Shown here: positions 46,940 to 58,880 of the stretch, piece after piece
Position numbering within the stretch: the first letter of the stretch is position 1
How the letters are laid out: the number at the start of each line of letters is the position of its first letter
Source: Prunus persica
Taxonomy: Eukaryota; Streptophyta; Magnoliopsida; Rosales; Rosaceae
Assembly: GCF_000346465.2 (NCBI RefSeq)
Contig: NC_034011.1
Location: 3,743,508 to 3,807,507, forward strand
Direction: 5' to 3'
DNA length: 64,000 nucleotides
Notes under the pieces: generated by a model
What the model saw: only the letters and a program-made list of their open reading frames with translations
The model's database searches: none
What the model was told of the DNA's origin: nothing
Position numbers and translations under genes: made by a program

Positions 46940-49300
46940 GAAGGCAAATACGCGATCGTGCCTAAGTGGCTTATGCCTTTTGTTTTAATGTTCTCTTCCT
47001 GTGTTTGTGTGTGTTTTGTGGCTTCTTCTATGTGCACGTGTTAGGGCTCTGGCGGGTTTGCTGTGTCAATCAATTGGTTCCACTTTCTCAGTTTCCCTTA
47101 ATTCTTTCCATAATTCCTTTGATTTTTTTTTTCTTTCCTTTTTGTTCAAACAAAACAAAAATCTTTGAATTTTTATATTAAAACTTGCCCAAACCCATCC
47201 ATAACAAATTTAAGAACCCTTATAGGAATGTTATCAGTAATTTTAATTAGAACCTTTGTTACCAATTATACGAGTCTTTACCCCCAACTAAATACATCTC
47301 CAACTTACTGCATTGCTTTTTAAAAATAAAAACAAAATATTTCGATACGTCCGGTGTATAACCTAGTGTACCTGAAATATGCAAAAATTACTCTAAATAA
47401 AGAGAATCACATTATGTGTGGGAATATTTTTATTCGATTCAACTTTTGCTAAAAGGTGGTGGTTTTTGGTTTCTCTGTCTCTTTTTTCATCCTTTACGAA
47501 ACGACTGATAAGCGAAACGGCTGTGTGAACAACGACATATCAATTGGCAGGCCACAAAGCTTTTTTCTTTTCTTCTTGTCTTTCCTTTGATATTAAACGT
47601 TTACATTATTATGAAGTAAACGTTACCGGACAACATGTTGAGAAACTCAACATTTGACAATTGGACCCTCATTGGCTCTGTATGAGAATATTATAAAGCC
47701 ACTTCATCGAAGTCAACCTTAAGGAAGTACTGGAATATGGCTCAGAAATATACATATTCATATGCAGGAAGGGTTGGATTCCTACGAGCTTTGCCTCCTA
47801 AAAATGTTTAAAACAACAGAAACAATTTTTTTTTTTCAATAAAAAGGTTTAAAAACGAAGAGGCTATGATGATGTCTCCATAACCACCCTCCAACTCCTA
47901 CCCACCTCACTACTAGTTACTTACAATAGAATCAAAAGCCTCTTTGGCAGCATGAAGGGACTTGCCCTTTTCCACTCCTAAAACATTCCAACCTCCATGT
48001 CTTATTCAAAGGACAATCAAGAAAACCACAACACCTCAAACTATCACTACTTTTCACATCACATCCACAGCCAGCAAATCGCTTCTTTACACCCTCTCTT
48101 TGCTATGAATCTGATGGAGTTCCATCAAAATCACAATCTGCTAGCATCATCCACCTCCCTTTAGAAAAGATGGGTCCCAAGATACGCATATACAATTCAT
48201 GGTAAACCAATGCACAAGAGCTGGTATCAACAACTAGATCAACCCTCAAAGAACATGAATGAAACTGTCCTGCAGTCAAGACAGCCCTAAATGTTCGTCA
48301 CCTACTGCAACATTAATCCACTTGACTCAAACGCCCCAGTCAATAATAAGGCCTCCAATTATCATGTTCCAAGAAGCTAAGTTTATCGTATTTCATCCAG
48401 CTTCTTTTGTGGATCAATCATCACGACAGATTTCACAAGTATCACTCTGTTCCTCATATATACTCCCTGTTCAACCTTCAAAATCCATGTTCTTTGTACC
48501 TCAAACCAACTCGTCTATTTAACTACAACCTCTAGAACTGGGTTTTACATTCAGGCTCTCTTTCAAAGGCCAACTTTGGAAGGGCCGTACTGTGGTCTAA
48601 CTCTAGCTCTTGTTCCACCAAGGAACACCAAATTTGAGGAAACGTGTTTCACTATATTCTTCTACTAAATGAAGAGGAGAACCCAGAATACAAAGATCTC
48701 TGTTTTAAAAACTTAGGACCTGGAAAGAAAAAGAGAACCAGAAGCTAGTCTAAACCTAAAAGATTGGAGCAGAAAAGATAGGTCGCCTTGAGAAGGAAAA
48801 ACAGGATATCACTCAAGGTCAGAGTCTACGAGAAGGGAGTGAAACAGTGATGCTGTTGTTAAGATAGGAGCAATGTTGTCAGTTGTGGAAAAGGGAACTG
48901 TCACAAATGGCTTGTGAGAGGCGAACAACCAAAAGCTAAATATATCATCTATTAAACTAAGGTGTCCGAGAAACACAAACTACTCCTTAACTTTTCAACC
49001 TTCTCGTATTTGAGAACATCAGTAATTTCTTTTTAGGCACATACAAGGGTGGCATGGCACCAGATATACCAAAAATCAATTCTAAAATTGGAACAGTGAG
49101 GAGTGAGCAGATCAAAACTTAGGAAGAACAATAGCACACAATAATGTGGTCAACAGTAGCACATATTAATAAGCATTTTCCAATCCAAACAATTAAACAG
49201 AGCCAGTAGAAAATCTAAACCATAGTTTGACTACAAAATCCGTACTTCAAAATGAAACTAATGCCTCATAAGAAAAGCAGCAAAAGTCCTCATAGAGCAA
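46940..49300. other. Long intergenic stretch, no gene recognised
   Basis: AT-rich, with many short frames but none with protein-like composition or a known motif. It may include the 3' end of RPS30 transcripts on the minus strand near 49250-49300. A transcript-based search would be needed to rule out a noncoding RNA. Confidence 0.45.
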
Positions 49301-49302
49301 CC

Positions 49303-49852
<550 letters not shown>

Positions 49853-50164
49853 GGCTGATCGTAGAAGCTGCTCTTGCCGTCAGAGAGAATGAGAGAGATG
49901 GAAGCTGTGTGTGTGCGTTAGCGCGCTTCTCTCTGAAATTAGGGTTTTGGTGCAGCTGGAGTTGTGGACTATTTAAAGGTCATTTCATTCCTTCAAACGG
50001 CGTCGTTAAACTAAAACCTCATCTGTTTGTTCTTTTAACGTCGTCGTTTTTTTGTGTTCGTTTACATTTCCCAAAATACCCTCTATCCTGAATTTTTTAC
50101 ATTCAATCGTCGTCTTCTTTCTTCTTCTTTTACCTTGGACGCAGACGAGCACTATCTCCGAAAA
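49853..50164. promoter_or_regulatory. Divergent promoter between RPS30 and the methyltransferase gene
   Basis: The 312-bp interval holds a telobox at 49939-49947 and two related motifs, AAACGGCGTCGTTA (49995-50008) and AACGTCGTCGTT (50037-50048), about 40 bp apart. Such ACG(N)CGTCGTT strings are candidates for shared control of the two genes. This is a positional inference only. Confidence 0.5.
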
Positions 50165-53100
50165 ATGGCGACCATGCCGGGCCACGGCCTGAGGCACGTG
50201 ACCACCATGCGCCCGTGGCTCAGAACTTTCCGTAGCTCAACCTCGTTGGCTTCTCTACCGTCCCATTTCACCGAAGATTCAGAGCAGGCCCAACCCAAAA
50301 CCGACAAGCCCAGCTCATATTTCCCAAAGCGAGGCCAGACTCTGGAACTGGTTTGCGAGTCTTTGGCTTTCAAAGGGAAAGGTATGTGCAAGGTTGCTGA
50401 CACTGGGTTCGTTGTCATGTGTGACCGTGCACTGCCTGGTGAGCGCTTCATTGGGCGTGTTACTCGCAGGAAAGGGAACTATGCTGAGGTACGAGTAGTG
50501 GGTTCTGTTTGGTTTCTGAGAAGGTTTTGGAATGGAGTAGGAAAATGGAATCTTGGGTTTTGCTTGTATAATGTTTTTGGTGTGAGAATGGGGAAGTGTC
50601 AGCTTAGTGGAGCATATAGATTGTGGGAATGTGTTTCTAGTGCCAGTTGTGTTGCTCTCACTTCTCATTTGATTTTGAAATGGATATGCGATGTTGTTTT
50701 TATCTATTTGCTGATTTTTTTGCGAAGTTAGGAGTAATACGAGATGGTAAGTATATTGAGTCACAGTTAGTTTTGAAGTGAATTGAACTATGATGGTTGT
50801 GAATCCTTGCTTAAACATTCCTTCTAAATTGGTGAGTGGAGCTTTAACACAAATTTGGTAGGATAGGAGGCATGGATTACTGAATTATTCTAGCTTAGTG
50901 ATCTATCTAAATGGTTCCTTGGCACGAATTGTGAAACCCATTGAAAAACTAGATCATGAATGACACTAAAAAAGGAAAAGCAGATCACTTGATATATTGC
51001 ACTAATTTTGGTCTGCTGGAGATTCGTTATTTGAACTAAATCAAATCAGAATGGAATATTAGGTTAATTGCTTTCCAATGTGTCTGTTCATAATATGTAT
51101 GGAGGTTTTTTGTGAGTGACGTTAGCCTTGGAAAAGAAAACAGAAATAGCATTAACAGAAGCAATGTTTCTTTGCTATAAGTTGCTGTTATATATAACTT
51201 GAGATGATGTGCAACTTGTATTTGGTTTCGACTTTTGTTTGATTTCCCATTCCCACACAATTCATAGGCTAGGGAATACAATAGAAACTATATCATGTTC
51301 TTTTTAATAACTTTTCAGATTAAAACATTTCTTGGGTGAAAGTGCAGGTGATAAAGGTAAAGACAATTTCTCCTCATTGGGACTTCGTGGATGCTCCTTG
51401 TGAATATGCTTCTTACTGTGGAGGATGTAAAACCCAAAATTTGTCCTATGAGGCACAAGTCAAAGCTAAGGAGCACCAAGTTCATGAGTTGATCATACAT
51501 TTTGGAAAGTTTTCTCAGACAGAACTGGAATTGCAAAGCATCATGAAGCCCATTGTTCCCTGTGAAATCCAGTTTCATTACAGGAATAAGGCTAGTGCAT
51601 AACATAAACCATGTTAAATTTTTTGCTCATTCAGCTACATGCAATGGCCACAATGTTTTTCCTCTTACTTTTATATCAGCTTCAGAAAACATTACTCATA
51701 TTAGCTAGCACAGCCTGCTTATTTCTATTTATCAAAGTTAACTTTAATAATCAAAGCACCAGAGTGCTGTATTCTGCTGTAGCATGTACATCTCTGCATA
51801 TTCTTAACTTTACCTTGCAATCCACTCTAAAACAAATTTTTAAGAATTTTGAAGTCTTTTGTGCTATGCAATTACTTTTCTCTTTAGCAAAGTATATCAA
51901 TATTTATTGTTACTTAAAAATATCTTTTGATATTTCCCCCCTTTTTTTGCAGATGGAGTTCTCATTTGGTTCTAAAAAATGGTTACCTAGAGAATCATTA
52001 ATGGACAGGCAAGATGGAAGTGACAACTATGCCCTGGGACTGCATGCTCCTGGTTTCTTCGATAGGGTTCTAAATGTTGACAAGTGCTTATTGCAAAGTG
52101 AGCCGGCCAATATGGTATATTTCCTGTGCAGTTTTACTTTCTGAGGCCTTTGTGTTATTAAATGTAGAAAATATTTGGATTTTTTTTCCCTCCCTTGAGA
52201 TTCTTTGTCTTGCGTATACCATTAAACTCAAGGGTCCCTTTTTCAACATTTCTTTTGCTTTTGATGTCACTCTACTAGTGAATGATGTCGAACGTTTATG
52301 AAAGATCACTGTTCGTAGTAGGTAATGTATGAGACCTAAATTTTTCACTGGAGTCTATTAACATTTCATGCTCATGAAGGAGTTTATGGAAAGAGTTGCC
52401 TTCCAGTTACTCCTGAGAAGAGGAAAAAAAATCTGCTAGGGGGACCAAAAAATGACAATCAATGCCTCTCTCAACAGTAGGAATTTATGTAATTAATACC
52501 TGTAAAAAGATAATATAGTTTCTTAAGGTTTATTCTTGTGTATCCCACTAGCATAATCTCCACATAATAATTTGTATGTGGGCACAAGCACAATGCAGTT
52601 TCCAATCAAGGATTCATTGTCTTCTGTAGCTGTATACTAGAAATCTCACATTGTCAAGTGGGCAGGTTGTAACATGTAAAATTTTCAAAGATGTCACAAC
52701 TTTTCCTCTTTGTCTACTTTAAGCTTCATTTATTGGCTGTATATTTTATTAGTGTCAGTAAATTGTACCATCCTGCTTCAGTGACTTGCATTGCTGATGT
52801 ATAGGTTCTTGCCGCCGTTCAAGACTGTTGGAGAGATCCACAGTTAGGTCTATCTCCTTATGATGTTTATTCTCATGTTGGATTTCTTAAGCATCTAATG
52901 CTAAGAACTGGAAGGTACTGCAAGTTGTATGATGTCCCATAATCTGTTTTCCTTATAAATGCATATGTCATACACCTGTGTAAGCAGGCTGTAGGTCTTG
53001 TACTAACATAAGAAGCTACTAATATGCATGAGTATACTTGCAACTTATGGAATCCTCTGTTTGTGTGCACTCTTGCGCGTGTGTAAGCAAATTGTAGTTC

Positions 53101-56075
53101 TCATACTCACGAAGGAAGCCACTCATTTGTACACATGTACTTGCAATTTATGAATCCTCTTCCATGATTCAAATATAACTTTTCATGGGTAGTGGTAGGA
53201 AGAAAGAAAGGGAAAAAATAAAAGAGAAAATGAAAAGAATTGGAAAATGAGTGTGGGGCATGAACAGAGATTTCTACCCTTCAAATGGCGCTTTATAGGA
53301 GAGTCTGGGCAAATACCAAGTTTTTGAATATAATCAGACGATGCTGAATTGGAAATGTTTACTCTACAACTCAAGCCATAATCATGTAGATGAAGAAACA
53401 GAGGAAGAATTGAAATACTTTATTTCCCTTTGAGTACATTTGTTGGAGGCTGTATTGTATGTGTATTTTTAACATGGAGACATTCTTTAAAAAATGTAAC
53501 TATACCCATCAGATTTTATGATAGCTTGAAGATACGTAACATTTCTGTAGTTTACTAGTAGTTTTGTGCACATACCTGTCACTTCCTGCAGGACCTCTGT
53601 AGGGTAATTTTTATATCATATAGTGATTTAAATTTTAGTTATATATTATTGTCTGTGAGCTCATGAAGATCAAATTTTCATATTAAGTAGTGGCTGTGAT
53701 TTGTGTTCCAGGAATGTGAAGACTGGTATTCCTGAACTTATGGTTAATTTTGTGACCTCATCTTACAAGCCAGAACTGCTTCAGCCTCTTCTTGGAAAGA
53801 TATCAGCTATCCCTGAAGTGGTTTGTATGGCCAATGTTTAAATTAATTGGTAGTGGATATAACATAGGAACAATTAATTGAACGAGGTTATAATCTATTT
53901 CAGCTTTCCAGTCAAATTGAAAAAATTGAGATCAGTTCTCAGAATGATGCCTTGCGTGGTACTAAGTTTCTTGGCTTGCTTCCTGTGTATTATGGGTTCA
54001 GTTGACTGAACCCATTTTGTCCACAGACTGGAAACTTGTGAATGTCCGTTGCATGGTGAAAACAGTTGTTGTTTTATATGAATGATAAAACCAGTAAAAC
54101 GGCCTTTGTTATTGAACATATTTAAATTGATAATCTGGTTCTGTTTGTTTGTTTGTTTGTTTTTTTTGCTTTTTCTATGAGTGCTGCAGTAGCTTGCTAC
54201 TTAGTTTGGTGCATGTCAAAAGAAAGTCAGTGAACTGATTATACATGTGATAGAATATTTTCATTGTCACAAGAACTCATTAGCTTGCATCTAAGGTTGG
54301 CAATCTGCATTAGAGGAATTGTTGTAACTTTCTACTAATTCCTAGTTTTTTGTTGCTTTTAATCCTTCAGTGACCATGACTCACAATGCTGATTGTTTAT
54401 ACACTTTTTTGTGTCATTGTGTTTGCTAATGCTCTCTTGTTGGGAAGCCCCAATTTCTTTTCTTTTTTTTAAGATTGTGCAGCTACTGTACCATATAAGA
54501 TACCTAGAACAATTGTAGCATTTCATTTTTGACTGTCTCCTAAAAAGCTATATTTTGATTAATAAGATATCAATTCTAGCTTTTTTTGTTCCAAAAAAAA
54601 AAAAAAAAACAAACAAAAAACAAAAACGAAAGGTATGTGAAAATGGTATGCATTTTACTCCTGAATCATGTTTGCATTTGTCGTCATATCTCTTATTGTC
54701 AGTCTATCGTTCAATTATTTTTTTCTACTCATCAATTCGTACTTAATTTTTTATCCTTTAATTTTTTTAGTCTCTTAAGTCATCTTCTTATGACTGATAG
54801 GTAAGTATCATGAACAATGTAAATACTTCTGTTGGTAACACATCTCTTGGGGAGATGGAATACACTTTGTATGGCAAATCTAGCATCACGGAGAACTTAA
54901 GAGGGCTTACCTTTCAAATATCGGCAAACTCGTTCTTCCAAACAAATACTCACCAGGTACGCAATGTGACAGAAATTTAACGCCTCATCAGCTGATGCTT
55001 GCTTTCATATTGAATTGCTTGATACTTTCCCTGTGAATACTATCCGTGAAATTAAATGTCAAAAATCTTTAAATGCTTTAGGCAGAGGTTTTATATAAAC
55101 TCATAGAAGATTGTGCTGGTCTCAGAGGAGATGGCTCAGAGGTTGTTCTTGACCTGTTTTGTGGGACTGGCACCATTGGTCTGACACTCGCCAGAAGGTA
55201 ATTGTCTACTGTTCATTTTTTATAAATGTTGTATTCAAGTATGACATTTTGCTTTGCCTGATTGGTGCAGGGCCAAACATGTTTATGGATATGAAATAAT
55301 TCCTCAAGCCATTGCAGATGCTTGTCTGAATGCCAAGCTGAATGGCATCCAGAATGCCACATTTATTCAAGGGGATCTTAACAAAATTGATGAAAGTTTT
55401 GGGAACAATTTTCCTAAGCCCGACATAGTTATTTCAGGTTATGTTTTTCTTACTGCCTTAATTCATCTAGGCGCACTAATCTTTTGGACCAAATAATAAA
55501 CCTTCTGTTCTTCAAATGAATTTGAAGCATAGGAAATATGTTTACGATTAATGATAAGCTTTATGATTAACGATGCAAAATGATTTTGAAAAAAACAAGA
55601 AATACGTTTATGGCTAACAATTTTTTCAGCGTAGAACGAAAGAAGGTTTTTGGTATTTCCTAGATGGATAGTTGGCTTGACATATGACCTTAATCAGAAT
55701 ATACAGCGTTTTGCCTCTGACCGTGTTTTGATGTGATGAATCATACAGATCCAAACCGTCCAGGAATGCACATGAAGTTGATCAGATTTCTTCTAAAGCT
55801 TAAGGCACAACGAATAGTTTATGTATCATGTAATCCTGCCACATGTGCACGCGACCTTGATTATCTCTGTCATGGTGTGGTATGCATCTGCTTTTTCACT
55901 TTGATTCTTTTTCTTTTCTTTTCGGATACTCAATTCAGTTCTATGACCTACCAAAAACTTTATGCAGACAGAGAAAGGTATTGAAGGCTGTTACAAGCTG
56001 AAGAGCATACAGCCGGTAGACATGTTCCCTCACACTCCTCATATTGAGTGTGTTTGCCTTTTGGAGCTTTCTTGA
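50165..56075 (+). CDS. RNA (uracil-C5)-methyltransferase, RumA/TRM2-like
   Basis: Ten exons (50165-50488, 51348-51590, 51953-52114, 52805-52914, 53712-53820, 54801-54956, 55082-55197, 55271-55437, 55749-55879, 55968-56075) join in frame into 541 residues. An Arg/Ser-rich N-terminus could be an organelle transit peptide. A TRAM domain follows (LELVCESLAFKGKGMCKV). The Fe-S cluster motif CEYASYCGGC (C126, C132, C135) is typical of RumA. The methyltransferase domain has the SAM loop VLDLFCGTGTIGL (389-401), DPNRPG (463-468) and the nucleophile region VSCNPATCARDL (C490). It should methylate C5 of uridine in tRNA or rRNA; the target is not decided here. Intron 2 (51591-51952) appears to start GC instead of GT. 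Confidence 0.92.
51591..51952 (+). other. Apparent GC-AG intron of the methyltransferase gene
   Basis: The exon ends ...AGGAATAAG and is followed by GCTAGTGC. Only this border joins HYRNK to MEFSFG, the expected protein. The acceptor TTTTTTTGCAG is canonical. Confidence 0.75.
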
Positions 56076-56696
56076 CCCCGATTATGGTTACGATTTTTGC
56101 TACTCAGGTTCAGAATTCTCTTCATTTATTTCGTTTCGTAGACTATGCCTTGAAGTTCAATTGAGGTCAAATGCTCCTGTTATTTCAGTCTTTTGAAACC
56201 ACCTGTTCAAAATGTTTCTTGCTGGATTTGCAAAGCTTGCCTGGGAACTGTGGTGACAATGGGGTCTGGAAAGAGCAAGAAGCAGAAACGCATAGCAGGT
56301 CGCTTTAATTTCTTGCCGTTTTCTTTTTCAGTTGCAAAAGAGTTTAATTAGTTTCAACCACCGTTATGAATTCCATAGGCGATTCAATTAATTTGTAACC
56401 TTGTAGTGGCCTTGTATTTTGTGGGGGTTGAAGCATCCTTTCCAACTGAAGACATAAAAATGAGAACATGTAACACTGTCGGGTCAACCGCAATGTTATA
56501 CCTGAGTTCATGATTCTTCACTGTTGGGATTGCTCCACGCTGACTTTTTTATGGTATATATTTCTTAATAAAGTATTTAATTAAAGGAATTTAAAAAAAA
56601 ATCAATTATACACAAGTTTAACGAAAAAACAATTTTATTCAAGCACCATTCTTGTTTTTTCACAAACTAAAATAAGGTCCCAAGTCCGTCGGGGAT

Positions 56697-56835
56697 TTTT
56701 TTTTTTGAGGACATTTCTTATTGAAAGGGACGATAGCATATTAAACTTACACACACAACACGGATGCTAGGACTCGAACTCAAGACCTTGCTTGAGGAAG
56801 TAAATATTCCAAATTACTACACTAATGGGTCCTTT
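56697..56835 (-). repeat. Probable SINE, minus orientation
   Basis: On the minus strand, TTAGTGTAGTAATTTGG (A-box-like) precedes TTGAGTTCGAGTCCTAGC (B-box-like), and the 3' end reads CTCAAAAAAAA. Target duplications are not clear. Confidence 0.55.
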
Positions 56836-56944
56836 GCAGTCTATCATGGATTTTAAAAAGGAAAGTGAGGGCATAATTCGACCAAAAATTAAAATTAAAA
56901 TATCGTGTGGATTTAATCAGACCAAAAAAATAAATAAAGTAATC

Positions 56945-57389
56945 AGAATAAAGTGAGGATACTGGCCTGACACCATCCTCCCAAGTCTAAGGGGCAGTGC
57001 TGAAACAATTTGTTGGGGAGGGGAGATTTACGATTCACAAGCTGAGGGTCATCACACATCTACTCAAATGGGGAGTGGTCATTTTCCTGAGGAAGGCTTT
57101 GGGAACGCCAGCTATGTTCGCAATCTCCTATACATGGACGATTCTTCTCCTCTCACACTACAAAAAAAAAATTGGCAACAATCACCATTATTTGATGACA
57201 TTTGATGATTGTTGCTCTTTTTTCTTTTTTTCTTTTTTTTGGTGTAGTGTCACTTTCAAAGATGCTGCTGGACTTCAAACATTTGTGTCAAAGCCTTCAT
57301 GCTACAATTTAAATGTAAAAGACAAAACCCCAAACATGGGAACCCATTTCTATTATGGAGGTCCTGAGTTTTCAGCAACATGTCCCTAG
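56945..57389 (+). pseudogene. Neprosin last-exon fragment, disrupted
   Basis: From GGATACTGGCCTGACACCAT (about 56958) the sequence follows the last exon of the intact neprosin gene at 61046-61429. It encodes in pieces WGGEIYDSQAEGHH and the C-terminal KDKTPNMGTHFYYGG. All upstream exons are missing, and the part before 56945 is unrelated. A 94-bp CACTA element interrupts the frame at 57156. The end FSATCP and its stop (57387-57389) are preserved. It is best read as a partial duplicate left by the tandem array. Confidence 0.85.
57156..57249. mobile_element. Miniature CACTA (CMC) element, 94 bp
   Basis: It starts CACTACAAAAAAAAAATTGG and ends TTTTTTTTGGTGTAGTG, the inverted ends diagnostic of CACTA transposons. 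It is flanked by the 3-bp duplication TCA (57153-57155 and 57250-57252). Removing it restores the CCTCTCACTTTC text of the intact paralogue at about 61288. Its middle contains TTTGATGACATTTGATGATT. Confidence 0.9.
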
Positions 57390-57419
57390 TTTTGAAAGAA
57401 AAGAAAAACAAAGGACTAT

Positions 57420-58840
57420 TAGTAACACAACAACGAAGTGACGCAGCACAAGTGAATGGGTTACAAGCGTAACCCAGGAAAGAATATAAAACTGGAATCC
57501 ACCAGAAAATTAGAGAGGGAATTCCCCACTGTTTGTTTTATTGGACTACCCTAGAGAATTATTAAAAGATAAACAGTAAATAAACAAAAAGTCAAAATTT
57601 AACTACAACTTTTAAATGCTCTTTTGGAAGACCAAACAACCTCAGATACTCAAAATTCACCTTATATATTGGACTCATGACGTCAGTCCCTTTTTGGAAA
57701 GGTATGATGCACCTAGTTCAGAGCTCAGACGCCAAATCTATAAATTCTTGTTGTGTCATTTTTCCATTCTTCGCTCCAATTCTTCTTCAATCCATTCAGC
57801 CATTTGTTCCACATAACGAAGAGCGAAGCGAATTAGGAACATAATAATTTAGTTTCATTGATGTATTAATAAGGGACGTTCTAGCTTATCTGTGTATACT
57901 TTTTTTTAGTAAATTTGGTTTTTCCCCTTGAAACTCATTTTTCCTTACTTGCAGCCCATCAATTTATTTTTCTATAAATAAAACCTTGAGTATTATAAGT
58001 AAAATCGGATGACTAAAATTCAATTAAGCAACTTAACTAATCAGGCTTAACATTTAATTTATTGTATTTTTAGATTACAAAAGTACCCCTCGTTGCGGTT
58101 TACCTTTACTCAATTAATTATGTGAATTTCTTATTACATTGTTGACTTTACTTTTCAATTAATTTGATGCAATTTAATGTTTATTTTTGCCAAATTGGTG
58201 GCATTTAATGTTTTGTTTCTTTTACAATTCATTTGTCTTCTCTTGGCATGGGATTTTTCCTTTTTTTAGCAAAATATCCAATTCATTCCATCAATTCTTA
58301 CAATTCTCATTTATAGATTAATGTACTCATTCTTTTAAATTCAAAATTATTATATGTCTATATTTAATTGTATTTGCAAATATAAGTAAATCATTGTACT
58401 TGAAAATAATATAGGTAAATTGATATACGTATGATGTGTACATTAATATATATTTTAAAAAAAAAAAGAAAAAAAAGAAGGAAGGTAAGTCTTATCGAAA
58501 GAACAAAAAGAATTATAGGTAAATTAATATACATATGAATACACTTACATTAATGTGTGTATAGATGTTAAAGACTAGTAGGTAAAACATGATTAGGGTT
58601 TAGGCTATTTTGTACCACATTTATTGACCACCTTGATGACCACTCTCTAATAGAGGTCGGCCCCCACCTATATTAGAAAGTTGCAACAATTAAACTTTTA
58701 AAAAAAGAAAGTTACTAATGTAAATATTGATTTGGTAGGTTATCTTCACCACATCCATTAAATTATAGTAAGCTAATAAAACTCGTGGTGTATATATATA
58801 TATACAAGAGTATAGATTGGGTTTTAAGTTGCTCATGCTA
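57420..58840. other. AT-rich spacer before the neprosin genes
   Basis: No gene recognised. A TA microsatellite near 58789-58803 lies about 80 bp before the neprosin start and could serve as or mask a TATA region. Confidence 0.45.
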
Positions 58841-58880
58841 ATTAACCTTGTGCAGAATTTTTATGAAAAATTTATATGCA

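Noticed and set aside
46589..47037. Ser-Leu and Pro-rich minus-strand frames
   Set aside because: Produced by GA/CT microsatellites in the 5' region of the GT14 gene.
57000..57389. A 130-residue intact frame
   Set aside because: It is out of frame with the neprosin coding sequence before the CACTA insertion and only joins the true frame after it, by chance.
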